64,000 bases of DNA. Origin: Longispora fulva. GTDB taxonomy: Bacteria; Actinomycetota; Actinomycetes; Mycobacteriales; Micromonosporaceae. The stretch is taken from NCBI RefSeq assembly GCF_015751905.1, contig NZ_JADOUF010000001.1, positions 4,092,001 to 4,156,000 on the forward strand, read 5' to 3'. The translations under genes and the position numbers were made by a program. Under the pieces are notes generated by a model. The model searched no databases, was not told where the DNA came from, and worked only from the letters and a program-made list of their open reading frames with translations. Shown here piece after piece: positions 21,653-29,801 of this stretch (positions within the stretch are counted from its first letter, which is position 1; each line of letters begins with the position of its first letter).

Positions 21653-23113
21653 GTGGGTCAGGCCGTCTCCGAACTGATCGGCATCATCCGCGACGCGCAG
21701 CCCAAGCGACTCCAAGAGGTCGAACGACTTCGGGAGGTCAACCGCTACATCAAGGGCCAGCACCAGCCGAGCTACCTGCCGAAGAACGCCAAGGCGGAGT
21801 ATCGCGCGCTCGTCCAGCGCGCCGTGACGTGCTGGCTGCCCCTAATCGTTGATGTCCTCGCCCAGAACCTCTATGTAGAGGGCTACCGCGACCGCAAGAG
21901 CGGAGTGACAGCGGCTGCGTGGGACGAGTGGACCGGCAACGGCATGGACATGCGCCAGCACGCCGTGCACCGTGGGGCGCTCGGCTTGGGGGTTTCGTAC
22001 GCGACCGTTCTCCCGGCAGTACCGGGCCGTCGCCGCACGAAAGCCAAGTCCGTCATCCGCCCCGTGTCGGCGCTGTCGATGATGGCGCTGTACGACGATG
22101 AGGTTGACGATGACTGGCCGGAGTACGCGCTCCAGTACAAGGTCAAGAGCTACGGGCCCGACAAGGGGACCACGGTCCGGGTCACCGACTCAGAGAACGT
22201 CTACACCTTGTTCGGCAAGGGCGTACACCTGGAAGGCGAGCTAGCCCAGGTCGCGGACCTCGACAGCTTCGAACTGGTCAGCACGCTCCGGCACGGCTTC
22301 GATGTCTGCCCGGTGGTGCGGTTCCGAAACCGCATCGAGACGGACCCGGACGGCTACCCGATCGGGGAAGTCGAGCCGCTGATGGGCACGCAAGACCGAC
22401 TGAATGACACTTTGCTAGCGCTCAGCATGGCTCAGATTTATGGCGCTCACCGCCAGAGGTGGGCTACCGGCTTGGCCATCCCCGAGGACGCCGCCGGCAA
22501 CCCGGTCGAGCCTTTCAACTCGGCCGTCAATCGGCTCTGGCACACCGACGACCCGGAAGTGAAATTCGGCGAGTTCGGGGAAACCAGCCTCACAGGCTAC
22601 ATCGCCAGCTTCGAATCCGGCGTCAAGTCCATGGCAGCCATCGCCCAGGTTCCGCCCCACTACCTCCTCGGCGGGCTGACAAACCTATCAGCAGAGGCGC
22701 TGGCGGCAGCGGAATCCGGCCTCGGGCGTCGGGTGTCGGAAAGAAAGAGCATGTTCGGGGTGTCGTGGGATCAGGTGCTTCAGCTCGCGGCCATCGCCGC
22801 CGGGATCAATGAGCCGCCCGACACGGACGTGATCGTGTGGCGGGACACCGAGGCCCGCAGCCTCGCGGCCACGGTCGACGCCTGGGGCAAGGCCGTCACC
22901 ATGCTCCAGCTCCCGCCGGAAGCGGTCTGGGAACGCATCCCTGGCATCACCGCTGATGACATCGCGTTCTGGAAGCGCCTTCGGGCGGAGGCCGACGTAC
23001 AGACCTTGCTGCGCAAGGAGCTAGAGGCCCAGATGCTCCAGGAGGTGCATGCCAATGGCGGAGACCCCGGAGGGGGACCAGCTCACGAGCCAGCACTACC
23101 GGCAGCAGCTTGA
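21653..23113 (+). CDS. Portal protein (SPP1 gp6-like)
   Basis: 486 residues from GTG 21653, placed after GGAGGTGGTCA; the frame opens earlier, but that stretch is the palindrome. RYIKGQHQPSYLPKNAKAEYRALVQRAVTCWLPLIVDVLAQNLYVEGYR is the typical N-terminus of actinophage portals. The C-terminal half has the stem/wing pattern (YLLGGLTNLSAEALAAAESGL). Dodecameric DNA channel of the capsid vertex. Overlaps the MuF-like gene by 59 bp. Confidence 0.9.
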   Translation: MGQAVSELIGIIRDAQPKRLQEVERLREVNRYIKGQHQPSYLPKNAKAEYRALVQRAVTCWLPLIVDVLAQNLYVEGYRDRKSGVTAAAWDEWTGNGMDMRQHAVHRGALGLGVSYATVLPAVPGRRRTKAKSVIRPVSALSMMALYDDEVDDDWPEYALQYKVKSYGPDKGTTVRVTDSENVYTLFGKGVHLEGELAQVADLDSFELVSTLRHGFDVCPVVRFRNRIETDPDGYPIGEVEPLMGTQDRLNDTLLALSMAQIYGAHRQRWATGLAIPEDAAGNPVEPFNSAVNRLWHTDDPEVKFGEFGETSLTGYIASFESGVKSMAAIAQVPPHYLLGGLTNLSAEALAAAESGLGRRVSERKSMFGVSWDQVLQLAAIAAGINEPPDTDVIVWRDTEARSLAATVDAWGKAVTMLQLPPEAVWERIPGITADDIAFWKRLRAEADVQTLLRKELEAQMLQEVHANGGDPGGGPAHEPALPAAA

Positions 23114-23801
23114 CATCCGTGCCCGGGGGGCCTCAGAGGCGCTAGACCTCTGGGGCCTTCTGGGACCTCAAGACCTGCAAGCCACCTGGCCCACCGTGCA
23201 GACCCAGAGCCTTCGCCTACTCCAGGACTACCGAACCGAATCGGCCCGCGCCGCCGTCGACTACTACCAGGCGTTGCGCACCGCAGACGGCTACGGACCA
23301 CTTCCGGCGCTGGCGCCAACTCCCCCGATGCCCGTGGACGACATCACCACGTCGTTGCGGCTGGCTGGTCCCATCGCGGTGCAGTCAGCGGTCAGCGTCG
23401 GCATTGACACCGCGACCGCGATGCAGTCCGCACTAGTCCACTGGACCGGCGAGATGCTGCGGTGGCTCCTGGTCGGCGGGCGCACGTTCCTGCTCAACCA
23501 GACGGTCAACGACCACAAGGCCAAGGGCTTTCAGCGGGTCGCCTCGGGACGCGCGTGCGCGTTCTGCGCGATGTTGGCATCGCGCGGGCCGGTGTACCGC
23601 TCGCGAATGTCCGCGAAGTACAAGAAGACCGGCGGCCTGTACCACCGCCAGTGCTCCTGTTCCATCGAGCCCGTGTGGTCCACCACCGCGAAGCTTCCCC
23701 CTTCCTCGCAGGTCTACCGCGACTTGTGGCACGACTCCACCGTGGGCTTCAGCGGCGACGCAGCCCTGAACGCCTTCCGCCGCGCGCTCGGCCACAACTA
23801 G
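23055..23801 (+). CDS. MuF-like minor head protein
   Basis: About 248 residues; ATG 23055 lies 9 nt after GGAGG (ATG 23049 is too close). Helical N-terminal half. The C-terminal part has RACAFCAMLASRGPVYRS...YHRQCSCSIEPVW, the Cys/His zinc site common in actinophage MuF capsid-maturation proteins. Injected or internal head protein. The gene begins inside the portal frame. Confidence 0.8.
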   Translation: MAETPEGDQLTSQHYRQQLDIRARGASEALDLWGLLGPQDLQATWPTVQTQSLRLLQDYRTESARAAVDYYQALRTADGYGPLPALAPTPPMPVDDITTSLRLAGPIAVQSAVSVGIDTATAMQSALVHWTGEMLRWLLVGGRTFLLNQTVNDHKAKGFQRVASGRACAFCAMLASRGPVYRSRMSAKYKKTGGLYHRQCSCSIEPVWSTTAKLPPSSQVYRDLWHDSTVGFSGDAALNAFRRALGHN

Positions 23802-23820
23802 CGCACCCCAACCAACTCGT

Positions 23821-23840
23821 GCCCCGGCTGGCCCGGGGGC
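23821..23840 (+). terminator. Hairpin between MuF and scaffold genes
   Basis: GCCCCGG / CCGGGGGC with a 5-nt loop in the 57-bp gap; possibly attenuates or stabilises the structural transcript. Confidence 0.4.
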
Positions 23841-23858
23841 TGTTCCTGGAGGACACCC

Positions 23859-24383
23859 ATGCCCGACAACGACCCGACCGCCACCCCGAACGCCCCCGAG
23901 GACCAGGAGGTGACCGGCACGCCCCCGGAGGGCAGCCCGGCCCCGCTGGACCTGTCCGCCCTGGACACGGTGGACAAGCTCCCGACGTGGGCTCAGGACA
24001 CGATCCGCCAGCTCCGCCGCGAGGCCGGGGACAAGCGCACCCAGGCGAGCACGCAGGCCACAGAGCTGGAGACCGCGCTTGCGCGCATCAGCGCCCTGGA
24101 AGCCAGCAACGCCGACGCGTCCCGGCAGCTCCGGGTGGCCGACCTCGCCAAGACGCACAGCGTGCCCGCCGAACTGCTCACCGCCTCCGGCATCACCGAG
24201 GACGCCGCGCTGACGGACTACGCCGCGCAGCTCGCCTCCGCGCTCGCCCCGAAGGAGGAGGCCCCACAGGCGACCGTGCGCCGCAAGCCGGTCGACGGCC
24301 TGACTGGGGGCGCTTCCGCCCCGCAGAGCCCGGCGACTCCGACCAACCCGGCGGACGTGGCGGCGCTGATCCTTGACCGCTAA
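23859..24383 (+). CDS. Capsid scaffolding protein
   Basis: 174 residues, acidic and Pro/Thr-rich at the N-terminus. A central coiled coil (WAQDTIRQLRREAGDKRTQASTQATELETALARISALEAS) and a basic C-terminal end (ATVRRKPVDGL). Directly upstream of the major capsid gene, the standard place of scaffold genes. Assembles the procapsid shell and is removed later. Confidence 0.8.
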   Translation: MPDNDPTATPNAPEDQEVTGTPPEGSPAPLDLSALDTVDKLPTWAQDTIRQLRREAGDKRTQASTQATELETALARISALEASNADASRQLRVADLAKTHSVPAELLTASGITEDAALTDYAAQLASALAPKEEAPQATVRRKPVDGLTGGASAPQSPATPTNPADVAALILDR

Positions 24384-24405
24384 CTCACCCCTTTAGGACA
24401 CACCT

Positions 24406-25398
24406 TTGCCGCAGAACACTTCTCACACCTTCATCAAGCCCGAGACCCTGGTCAGTGGCGTCGTGGGCATCCTGGACCGAGAGATCATCCTCCCGGGCCT
24501 GGTCCAGCGCTCCGCCGGGGCTGACTTCGCCGGGGCCGCAGGCGACGTCATCAACATCAAGCGGCCCGCGCGCCTGGTCGCCAATGAGACCGCGATGCGC
24601 GGTGACGACGTGGCCGGGCAGCTCGCCCCCCGCATCTTCGCTGACAACCTCGTCCAGCAGAAGATGCAGGTCAAGCTGGACAAGCACTTCTACTCGGCGG
24701 TGGACCTGACCGACGAACAGCTCACCCTGGACCTGTCGGACTTCGGCAACGAGGTCCTGGCCCCGCAGGCTCAGGCCATCGCGGAGAAGCTGGAGATCCT
24801 ACTCAAGGGCGAGATCGAGGCCGTTGAGGGCAAAAACTTCATCGCCGCTGGCGCGAAGCTGTCCGCCACCACGGAGAAGCAGCTCCTGGCCCTGATCGTG
24901 AAGATCCGCAAGGCTCTCAACCAGGCCAACGTGCCGGCGCGGGACCGGGTCCTCCTGATCGGCACCGACGTGGAGGAGATCCTGCTCAACTCCGACCTGC
25001 TCAACAAGCAGAACGAGAGCGGCACTTCCGAGACGCTTCGCAACGGCCAGATCGGCCGCCTCAAGGGCTTCGACATCGTTGTGAGCAACGTGGTCAAGAC
25101 CAACCTCCTGGTCGGTTTCCACAAGTCCGCGTTCTTCCTCGTCACGCAGGCCCCTGTTGTTCCGACCGGCGTGACCTACGGCGCGGGTACCGCGTACAAG
25201 GGCCTGGCCGCACGCTACGTCCGGGACTACAACTCCGAGACCGCGTCTGACCGTTCGCTCGTGTCGACCTTTGCTGGCGTGGCCACCACTGTGGACCAGA
25301 CCGTGAAGACCACGGGCACGGGCGCTTCCCGGGTGCACTCGCTCAACCCTCCGGCGGTGGTTCGGGCGTGTGCGGTGACGTTCACCCCGGAGTCGTAA
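24406..25398 (+). CDS. Major capsid protein (P22 coat/HK97 fold)
   Basis: 330 residues, probable TTG start (TTTAGGACACACCTTTG context; no ATG nearby). LVSGVVGILDREIILPGLVQR...GDVINIKRPARLVAN and LDKHFYSAVDLTDEQLTLDLSDFGNEVLAPQAQAIAEKLE are typical of P22 gp5-like coat proteins of actinophages. A possible Ig-like C-terminal segment is absent. Forms the icosahedral shell. Confidence 0.9.
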   Translation: MPQNTSHTFIKPETLVSGVVGILDREIILPGLVQRSAGADFAGAAGDVINIKRPARLVANETAMRGDDVAGQLAPRIFADNLVQQKMQVKLDKHFYSAVDLTDEQLTLDLSDFGNEVLAPQAQAIAEKLEILLKGEIEAVEGKNFIAAGAKLSATTEKQLLALIVKIRKALNQANVPARDRVLLIGTDVEEILLNSDLLNKQNESGTSETLRNGQIGRLKGFDIVVSNVVKTNLLVGFHKSAFFLVTQAPVVPTGVTYGAGTAYKGLAARYVRDYNSETASDRSLVSTFAGVATTVDQTVKTTGTGASRVHSLNPPAVVRACAVTFTPES

Positions 25399-25404
25399 CC
25401 ATAG

Positions 25405-25420
25405 AAAGTGAACTGTCAAG
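25405..25420. repeat. Family B stoperator-like site B11 in the late arm
   Basis: AAAGTGAACTGTCAAG on the plus strand: exact consensus in inverted orientation, matching the direction of late transcription. It lies 6 bp behind the capsid stop. Confidence 0.85.
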
Positions 25421-25471
25421 TAGCGGGGTGGGGGCTTCGGCTTCCGCCCCGCCCGACTCTCGGGGGTGACT

Positions 25472-26944
25472 GTGGCGATCGTCCGCAACACGGCCCGATC
25501 CCCGGGTGGCCTTCCGGTCGCGGTGCGGGTGACGGCCGAGCTGGTCACCGGAGCGCCCGGCCTGGCCGGGTACACCGCCACAGGCACGGTGCTCGACAAG
25601 GCCCGGACACGGTCCGAAATTCAGGGAGCCTGGCAGCTCGACCTGGTCCCCAACGGCACGATCCTGCCGAGCCAGACGCACTACGTGATCACCGAGTACG
25701 CCGACCAGTACGCCTACCGACACACGGTGATCGTGCCGGACGGCGGCCCGCACGACTTGCGGGCCATCCTCGCCGTGCCACCGCCTTCCCCGTCGCCCCT
25801 CGTGCCTATCGGCGGAGGTGGCGCGGTCAGCAGCGTCGACAACCGCACGGGCGCGGTCACCCTGACCGACAGGTATTCGGCACTCGATCACCAGCACGAC
25901 AGCCGCTACGCGGCGGCGTCGCACACGCACACCGGCTTTGCGTCCGCTGGGCACGACCATGATGGACGGTACGCCCTAGTCGTGCACGCCCATGACTACG
26001 CGGCCAGCGATCACCAGCACGACGGCCGATACTCCCTTGCCGGGCACGACCACGATGCGCGTTACGCGCTCACCGGCCACACCCATACGGGATTTGCCCC
26101 AGCGACCCACGATCACGACGGGCGCTACGCGCTGGCAGCCCACGAGCACGACAGCCGATATTCCCAGCTCGGCCACGTCCACACCGAGTACGCGCCCACC
26201 TCCCACAACCATGATTCGCTGTACTCGCCCGTGGGTCACAGTCACACCGGATTCGCACTCACCGGCCACACGCACACCGAGTACGCGCCTGTCACGCACA
26301 ACCATGACGCGCTGTACTCGCCACTGGGACACAGTCACAGCGGCTTCGCCCTGACCGGGCACACGCACGACGCCGCCACCCTCACGGGCGTGCTCGACCT
26401 CGCGCGGCTCCCACTTCTCGGCCTGACTTCTCGTGCCGTGTCCGGCCGCTGGGCGATGGTGCCGCCTACCGGATCGACCACCACTCAGACGATCGCGGTC
26501 GGGGAGCTGATCCTCTGCCCCCTGGTGCTGCACACGGCCTTGACGGCTGATCAGGTTTCGATCGACGTGTCCACGGCGGCAGCCGGGGCGACCGTGCGGC
26601 TTCTCGTCTACGGCGCGGTGGCGAGTGGGCAACCTGGCGCGTTCACGACCGAGCCAGCCTCACCGTTCGACGCCAGCCAGTCTGGTGCACGAGTGGTGAC
26701 CCTACCGGGGACGTACACCTTCCCCGCCGGAGTGACCTGGCTCGGCCTGCTCTCCGCAGGTTCCGGCGTCACGCTTCGGGCGGCAGCCTCCTGGCATCCG
26801 CTGGTCATGACCGACGCCGCCAATCCACCGTTTGGCACGGGCGTGGCGGGCGCATACCTGATGACTGGAGTCAGCACACCTCCAGCGAACTTCACGGGCG
26901 TCACTACGCGAATCGCACCAAGGATCAGTTTGCGGTCCATTTAG
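25472..26944 (+). CDS. Capsid-associated fiber with tandem HxH metal-binding repeats
   Basis: About 490 residues; GTG 25472 has GGGGG in suitable spacing (GTG 25466 overlaps it). Residues 1-130 probably bind the head. Residues about 140-305 contain 16 HxH motifs with a period near ten residues (SHTHTGF, GHDHDGRYA, DHQHDSRYA, THNHDALYS). Such HxH ladders coordinate metal ions in trimeric phage fibers (known for T4 gp12-type fibers). A beta-sandwich-like C-terminal tip follows. The position between capsid and neck genes favours a head fiber. Confidence 0.75.
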   Translation: MAIVRNTARSPGGLPVAVRVTAELVTGAPGLAGYTATGTVLDKARTRSEIQGAWQLDLVPNGTILPSQTHYVITEYADQYAYRHTVIVPDGGPHDLRAILAVPPPSPSPLVPIGGGGAVSSVDNRTGAVTLTDRYSALDHQHDSRYAAASHTHTGFASAGHDHDGRYALVVHAHDYAASDHQHDGRYSLAGHDHDARYALTGHTHTGFAPATHDHDGRYALAAHEHDSRYSQLGHVHTEYAPTSHNHDSLYSPVGHSHTGFALTGHTHTEYAPVTHNHDALYSPLGHSHSGFALTGHTHDAATLTGVLDLARLPLLGLTSRAVSGRWAMVPPTGSTTTQTIAVGELILCPLVLHTALTADQVSIDVSTAAAGATVRLLVYGAVASGQPGAFTTEPASPFDASQSGARVVTLPGTYTFPAGVTWLGLLSAGSGVTLRAAASWHPLVMTDAANPPFGTGVAGAYLMTGVSTPPANFTGVTTRIAPRISLRSI

Positions 26945-26948
26945 GAAA

Positions 26949-26963
26949 TTCAAGTCACTTGAA
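26949..26963. repeat. Family A palindrome site A10
   Basis: TTCAAGTCACTTGAA, perfect 19-bp palindrome with flanks, 14 bp before the ATG of the connector gene and adjoining CGGAGGTGG. Confidence 0.85.
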
Positions 26964-26977
26964 TTCGGAGGTGGCCA

Positions 26978-27409
26978 ATGCTGCCGCTCGCAACACTGGA
27001 AGACCTCCAGGCCCGGCGGCCGATCTCCATAGACGAGACCGAGCGACCTCGGGCGGAAGCCCTCCTTGAGGACGTGTCAGCCGTCATTCGTGACGCGCTG
27101 GGCTTGCCGGGGCTGGCCATCGAGACCGCTCCCCCGCTGGTGCGGGTGATGACGTGTCGTATCGTCCTGCGCGTTCTGGACAACCCTGGCGGCTTCGTGT
27201 CGGAACAGATGGGCAGCTACAGCTACCGGCGTTCCAAGGACAGCACGGACGCGGGAATTCTCCTGTCGGACACCGAGCGGCGGGCGCTCATGCGCTCGGT
27301 CGGCAAGGTGCTGGCGGGAACGACCCGGACGCCCATCGGCATTGACGACCGCGACCGGGCAACCCATGCGGGAGGCGTGAATCATGATCTCACCACTCCT
27401 TCTTACTGA
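26978..27409 (+). CDS. Head-tail connector (adaptor)
   Basis: 143 residues, ATG after CGGAGGTGGCCA. Helical with the pattern LATLEDLQARRPISIDETERPRAEALLEDVSAVIRDALG, then VMTCRIVLRVLDNPGGFVSEQMGSYSYRRS, typical of HK97 gp6/Gp15-like adaptors of actinophages. Docks on the portal ring. The frame overlaps the next gene by 26 bp. Confidence 0.8.
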   Translation: MLPLATLEDLQARRPISIDETERPRAEALLEDVSAVIRDALGLPGLAIETAPPLVRVMTCRIVLRVLDNPGGFVSEQMGSYSYRRSKDSTDAGILLSDTERRALMRSVGKVLAGTTRTPIGIDDRDRATHAGGVNHDLTTPSY

Positions 27410-27734
27410 CCCCGTCGTGTTCCTGGTGCCAGGCGAGCGGGTCGACCGCTACGGCAACACGGTCCAGACGTTCGACGTGGCGCGGGAGATTCCCCTGCGC
27501 GGTTGGCTCCAGCATCGCACCACCGCCGAGGCCACCGACGATGGCGACGCGTTCGTTGACCGCCTGGTCCTCGTCGTGCCCCGGCTCCCGGCAACCGCCG
27601 TTCCGGTGGGCCTACTCCGGGTCCGCCTCGCGGACGGGACCGTGTGGGAGGTTGACGGCTCCCCGAAAGCCATGAGAGCGGCGTACCGCATCTCCCATTT
27701 CGAGCTTGTCTTACGGGGGGTGACCGGTGGCTGA
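27384..27734 (+). CDS. Head-closure (stopper) protein
   Basis: 116 residues. Beta-rich with YGNTVQTFDVAREIPLRGWLQHRTTAEATDDGDAFVDRLVLVVPR, the layout of head-tail stopper proteins (SPP1 gp16-like) in actinophages. Second gene of the neck module between adaptor and HK97 gp10-like gene; overlaps both. Confidence 0.7.
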   Translation: MISPLLLTDPVVFLVPGERVDRYGNTVQTFDVAREIPLRGWLQHRTTAEATDDGDAFVDRLVLVVPRLPATAVPVGLLRVRLADGTVWEVDGSPKAMRAAYRISHFELVLRGVTGG

Positions 27735-28038
27735 TCACATCGTCGTTGACCCCGAGTTTGGGGCGAAGCTCATCCAGTCCCCGGAAGTCCTGGCCCTCAT
27801 GACCGTGCTCGGCCATGAGGTCAAGCTGGTGTCCGAGGCGACAGCGCCCGTTGAGCGTGGTGACTTCCGTAGCTCGTTCCGCGTGATCATTCGCGTCAAG
27901 CGCGGGGGCGCTGTGGTGCGGGTGTTCAGCTTCGACCCCGGCGGAGGTGCCGCGAAGATCGAGCTGGGCACCAAGTACACGCCCGCCCACCGAACAATGA
28001 CCAAGGCCCTGGCCTACGTCGCCCGGCGGCGCACATGA
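27727..28038 (+). CDS. HK97 gp10-like neck/tail-completion protein
   Basis: 103 residues, GTG start overlapping the stopper gene. RGDFRSSFRVIIRVKRGGAVVRVFSFDPGGGAAKIELGTKYTPAHRTMTKAL has the G(T)..TPAHR pattern of gp10-like proteins that connect neck and tail. Its end overlaps the terminator gene by 4 bp. Confidence 0.75.
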   Translation: MADHIVVDPEFGAKLIQSPEVLALMTVLGHEVKLVSEATAPVERGDFRSSFRVIIRVKRGGAVVRVFSFDPGGGAAKIELGTKYTPAHRTMTKALAYVARRRT

Positions 28039-28436
28039 GCTATGTGATCTTCGGGGACGCCCAAGCCGCCGTCATCTCCTACGTCAAGGCGGAGATGCCC
28101 GGAACGCTCGCGGGCTCCCGCCTCCCGGTCGACTACTCCCCCGCCAAGCACGGCCCGTTCACACGCCTGACCCGCGAGGGCGGAACACCCCAGTTCCCCG
28201 TACAGGATCTGGCGCTGATCGGCATCGAGGTGTACGCCCCCACCTCAGAAGCGGGCATCGACCGCCTCAACACGGTTCTAGCCCTACTGGTCGCCGCCCG
28301 GCGACGGAACAAGGTTCCCGGCGTCATCTTCGGCTCCACCGCCGTCTACGGCGGGCCCATGTACCTGGAAGACCCCGACACCCACACCCCGCGATGGACC
28401 GCGTCCATCCAGATCTCAGTTAGGTGGACAGTTTGA
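28035..28436 (+). CDS. Tail terminator protein
   Basis: 133 residues, ATGA overlap with the preceding gene. FGDAQAAVISYVKAEMP...FPVQDLALIGIEVYAPTSEAGIDRLNTVLALLVAARR follows the small alpha/beta fold of tail terminators (gpU-like) at the expected position before the major tail gene. Ring that stops tube growth. Confidence 0.7.
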   Translation: MSYVIFGDAQAAVISYVKAEMPGTLAGSRLPVDYSPAKHGPFTRLTREGGTPQFPVQDLALIGIEVYAPTSEAGIDRLNTVLALLVAARRRNKVPGVIFGSTAVYGGPMYLEDPDTHTPRWTASIQISVRWTV

Positions 28437-29035
28437 CCGCACCCATCGCAGACCCGCACAACATCCGCGTAGCCACGACTGGCCGGATGTACCTCGCCAC
28501 CAGCTCCGCCGCCAAGTTCCCCATCACCCTTCTGGACGAGTTCACCGCGTGGGGTCCAGATTGGACGAAGCTGGGCGAGTTCGACACTGACGCCATTGAA
28601 TACGGCTTCTCAGACGATATTGAGGAGCTTCGCAGTTGGCAGAACGGCGTCGTGAGGATCATCGTGAAGGGCCGGGAGCTGACCCTGAAGGCCAACGCCC
28701 TGGAGTCCTCGCGCCAGGTCGTGGAGGCGTTCCACGGGGGCTCCTTCGGCCCATGGAAGCCCGAGGGCACTACCGTGCCGGGCGTCTCCGCGCTGACCAT
28801 CGGCACCACGACCGCACGCCCCGTGTACAAGATCGGGTTCGAGTGGTTCGACGGCGACCCCGCTGCACGCCACACCTGGCGACTCCAGCTAGAGACCGTC
28901 CAGGTCTCCCAGGTTGAGTCCCCGAAGTTCAATGGCGAGAACGCCGTGAAGTGGGGCATGACCCTCAAGGCGCTCGGCAAGGGCGGCGTACTGGCCCAGT
29001 GGATCACCAACGACCCGGCCGTCGTCGGCAGCTAA
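28424..29035 (+). CDS. Major tail protein
   Basis: About 200 residues. The start may be GTG 28424 (overlapping the terminator gene) or TTG 28433, which has AGGTGG in good spacing. NIRVATTGRMYLATSSAAKFP...FDTDAIEYGFSDDIEELRSWQNG is the typical start of actinophage tail-tube subunits. Beta-rich body. Followed by chaperone genes, as in all HK97-type tail modules. Confidence 0.85.
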   Translation: MDSLTAPIADPHNIRVATTGRMYLATSSAAKFPITLLDEFTAWGPDWTKLGEFDTDAIEYGFSDDIEELRSWQNGVVRIIVKGRELTLKANALESSRQVVEAFHGGSFGPWKPEGTTVPGVSALTIGTTTARPVYKIGFEWFDGDPAARHTWRLQLETVQVSQVESPKFNGENAVKWGMTLKALGKGGVLAQWITNDPAVVGS

Positions 29036-29054
29036 CCGACCACAGTGGAAGCAT

Positions 29055-29069
29055 TTCAAGTCACTTGAA
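29055..29069. repeat. Family A palindrome site A11
   Basis: TTCAAGTCACTTGAA, 16 bp before the proposed ATT start of the chaperone gene and adjoining GAGGGGG. Confidence 0.85.
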
Positions 29070-29085
29070 TTTTGAGGGGGACATC

Positions 29086-29397
29086 ATTAGCAAGCCGAAT
29101 CGCAAGCGTTACAAGCTGGAGCAGATCCGGGAGGCCAAGCAGGTCAACGGCTCCGCCACCATTCCCTTCGAGGTGGGGGGCCTTGACTTCGACCTTCCCG
29201 CGCCGGGCTTCTGGCCGGACGCCGCGCACCTCGCGGCCAAGGAAGGCAACTCCATCGGCCTGGCCAAGGCCCTGCTTGGTGAGCAGCATGAACTGTTCAT
29301 TGAGGCCGGCGGGCAGTCGGATGACGTCGTCCTCCTGATGGCGCAGTGGTCCGAAGACGAGCAGGGCGTGAGCCTGGGGGAATCCTCGGCCTCGTAG
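29086..29397 (+). CDS. Tail assembly chaperone (short form), ATT start likely
   Basis: About 103 residues beginning (M)SKPNRKRYKLEQIREAK, the usual start of actinophage chaperones. No ATG, GTG or TTG lies downstream of the strong GAGGGGG (29074-29080); in-frame ATC 29083 and ATT 29086 do, and ATT has the better spacing. The only other start is TTG 29065 inside the palindrome, without a ribosome binding site. C-terminus is acidic. A slippery GGGGGAA at 29376-29382 permits a -1 shift into the longer form. Confidence 0.75.
   Translation: MSKPNRKRYKLEQIREAKQVNGSATIPFEVGGLDFDLPAPGFWPDAAHLAAKEGNSIGLAKALLGEQHELFIEAGGQSDDVVLLMAQWSEDEQGVSLGESSAS
29376..29382 (+). promoter_or_regulatory. Programmed -1 frameshift site of the tail chaperones
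   Basis: GGGGGAA, in zero frame G-GGG-GAA, 15 bp before the stop of the short form. After a -1 shift the frame reads GGILGLVALLEEHGEALEVDLL and stays open to 29774. Confidence 0.75.
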
Positions 29398-29774
29398 CCC
29401 TCCTGGAGGAGCACGGCGAGGCACTTGAGGTTGATCTCCTCCGGTTGGGCATCGACCTTCCCGCGCAGATTGGCACGCCCGCGCTCACCTGGCGACGGCT
29501 GGGGATACTCCTGCACCACCCGTCCCCGGACTCCACGTTGGCGCGCAGCGTCACGGAGGACTGGACGCGTCAGGATCACCTGATGGCGGCGCTGCACGAT
29601 CAGCTCAGCGTCCTCACGTTCCTGACGGGGCAGATGCTCACCGCCTGGGGCGCGAAGCGCAATCCCATCCAGCCACCCAAACCCCTGCCCCGCCCGGGTC
29701 TCAGTGAGCCCGAGAGTGGTCGGACCGGCAAGGGCATGCGTTCCCTCATGCGAGATCTGGGGGCGCGTTCATAA
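29380..29774 (+). CDS. Tail assembly chaperone, frameshift extension
   Basis: The -1 frame from the slippery site adds about 131 residues (GILGLVALLEEHGEALEVDLLRLGIDLPAQIG, then EDWTRQDHLMAALHDQLSVLTFLTGQML) to the short chaperone. It has no start signal of its own near the overlap. This is the lambda G/GT arrangement: the long form carries the part that binds the tail tube subunit, and both act on the tape measure protein encoded next. Confidence 0.8.
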
Positions 29775-29801
29775 CTCCATAGTGCAAGGAGGTGGTTGCC
29801 C

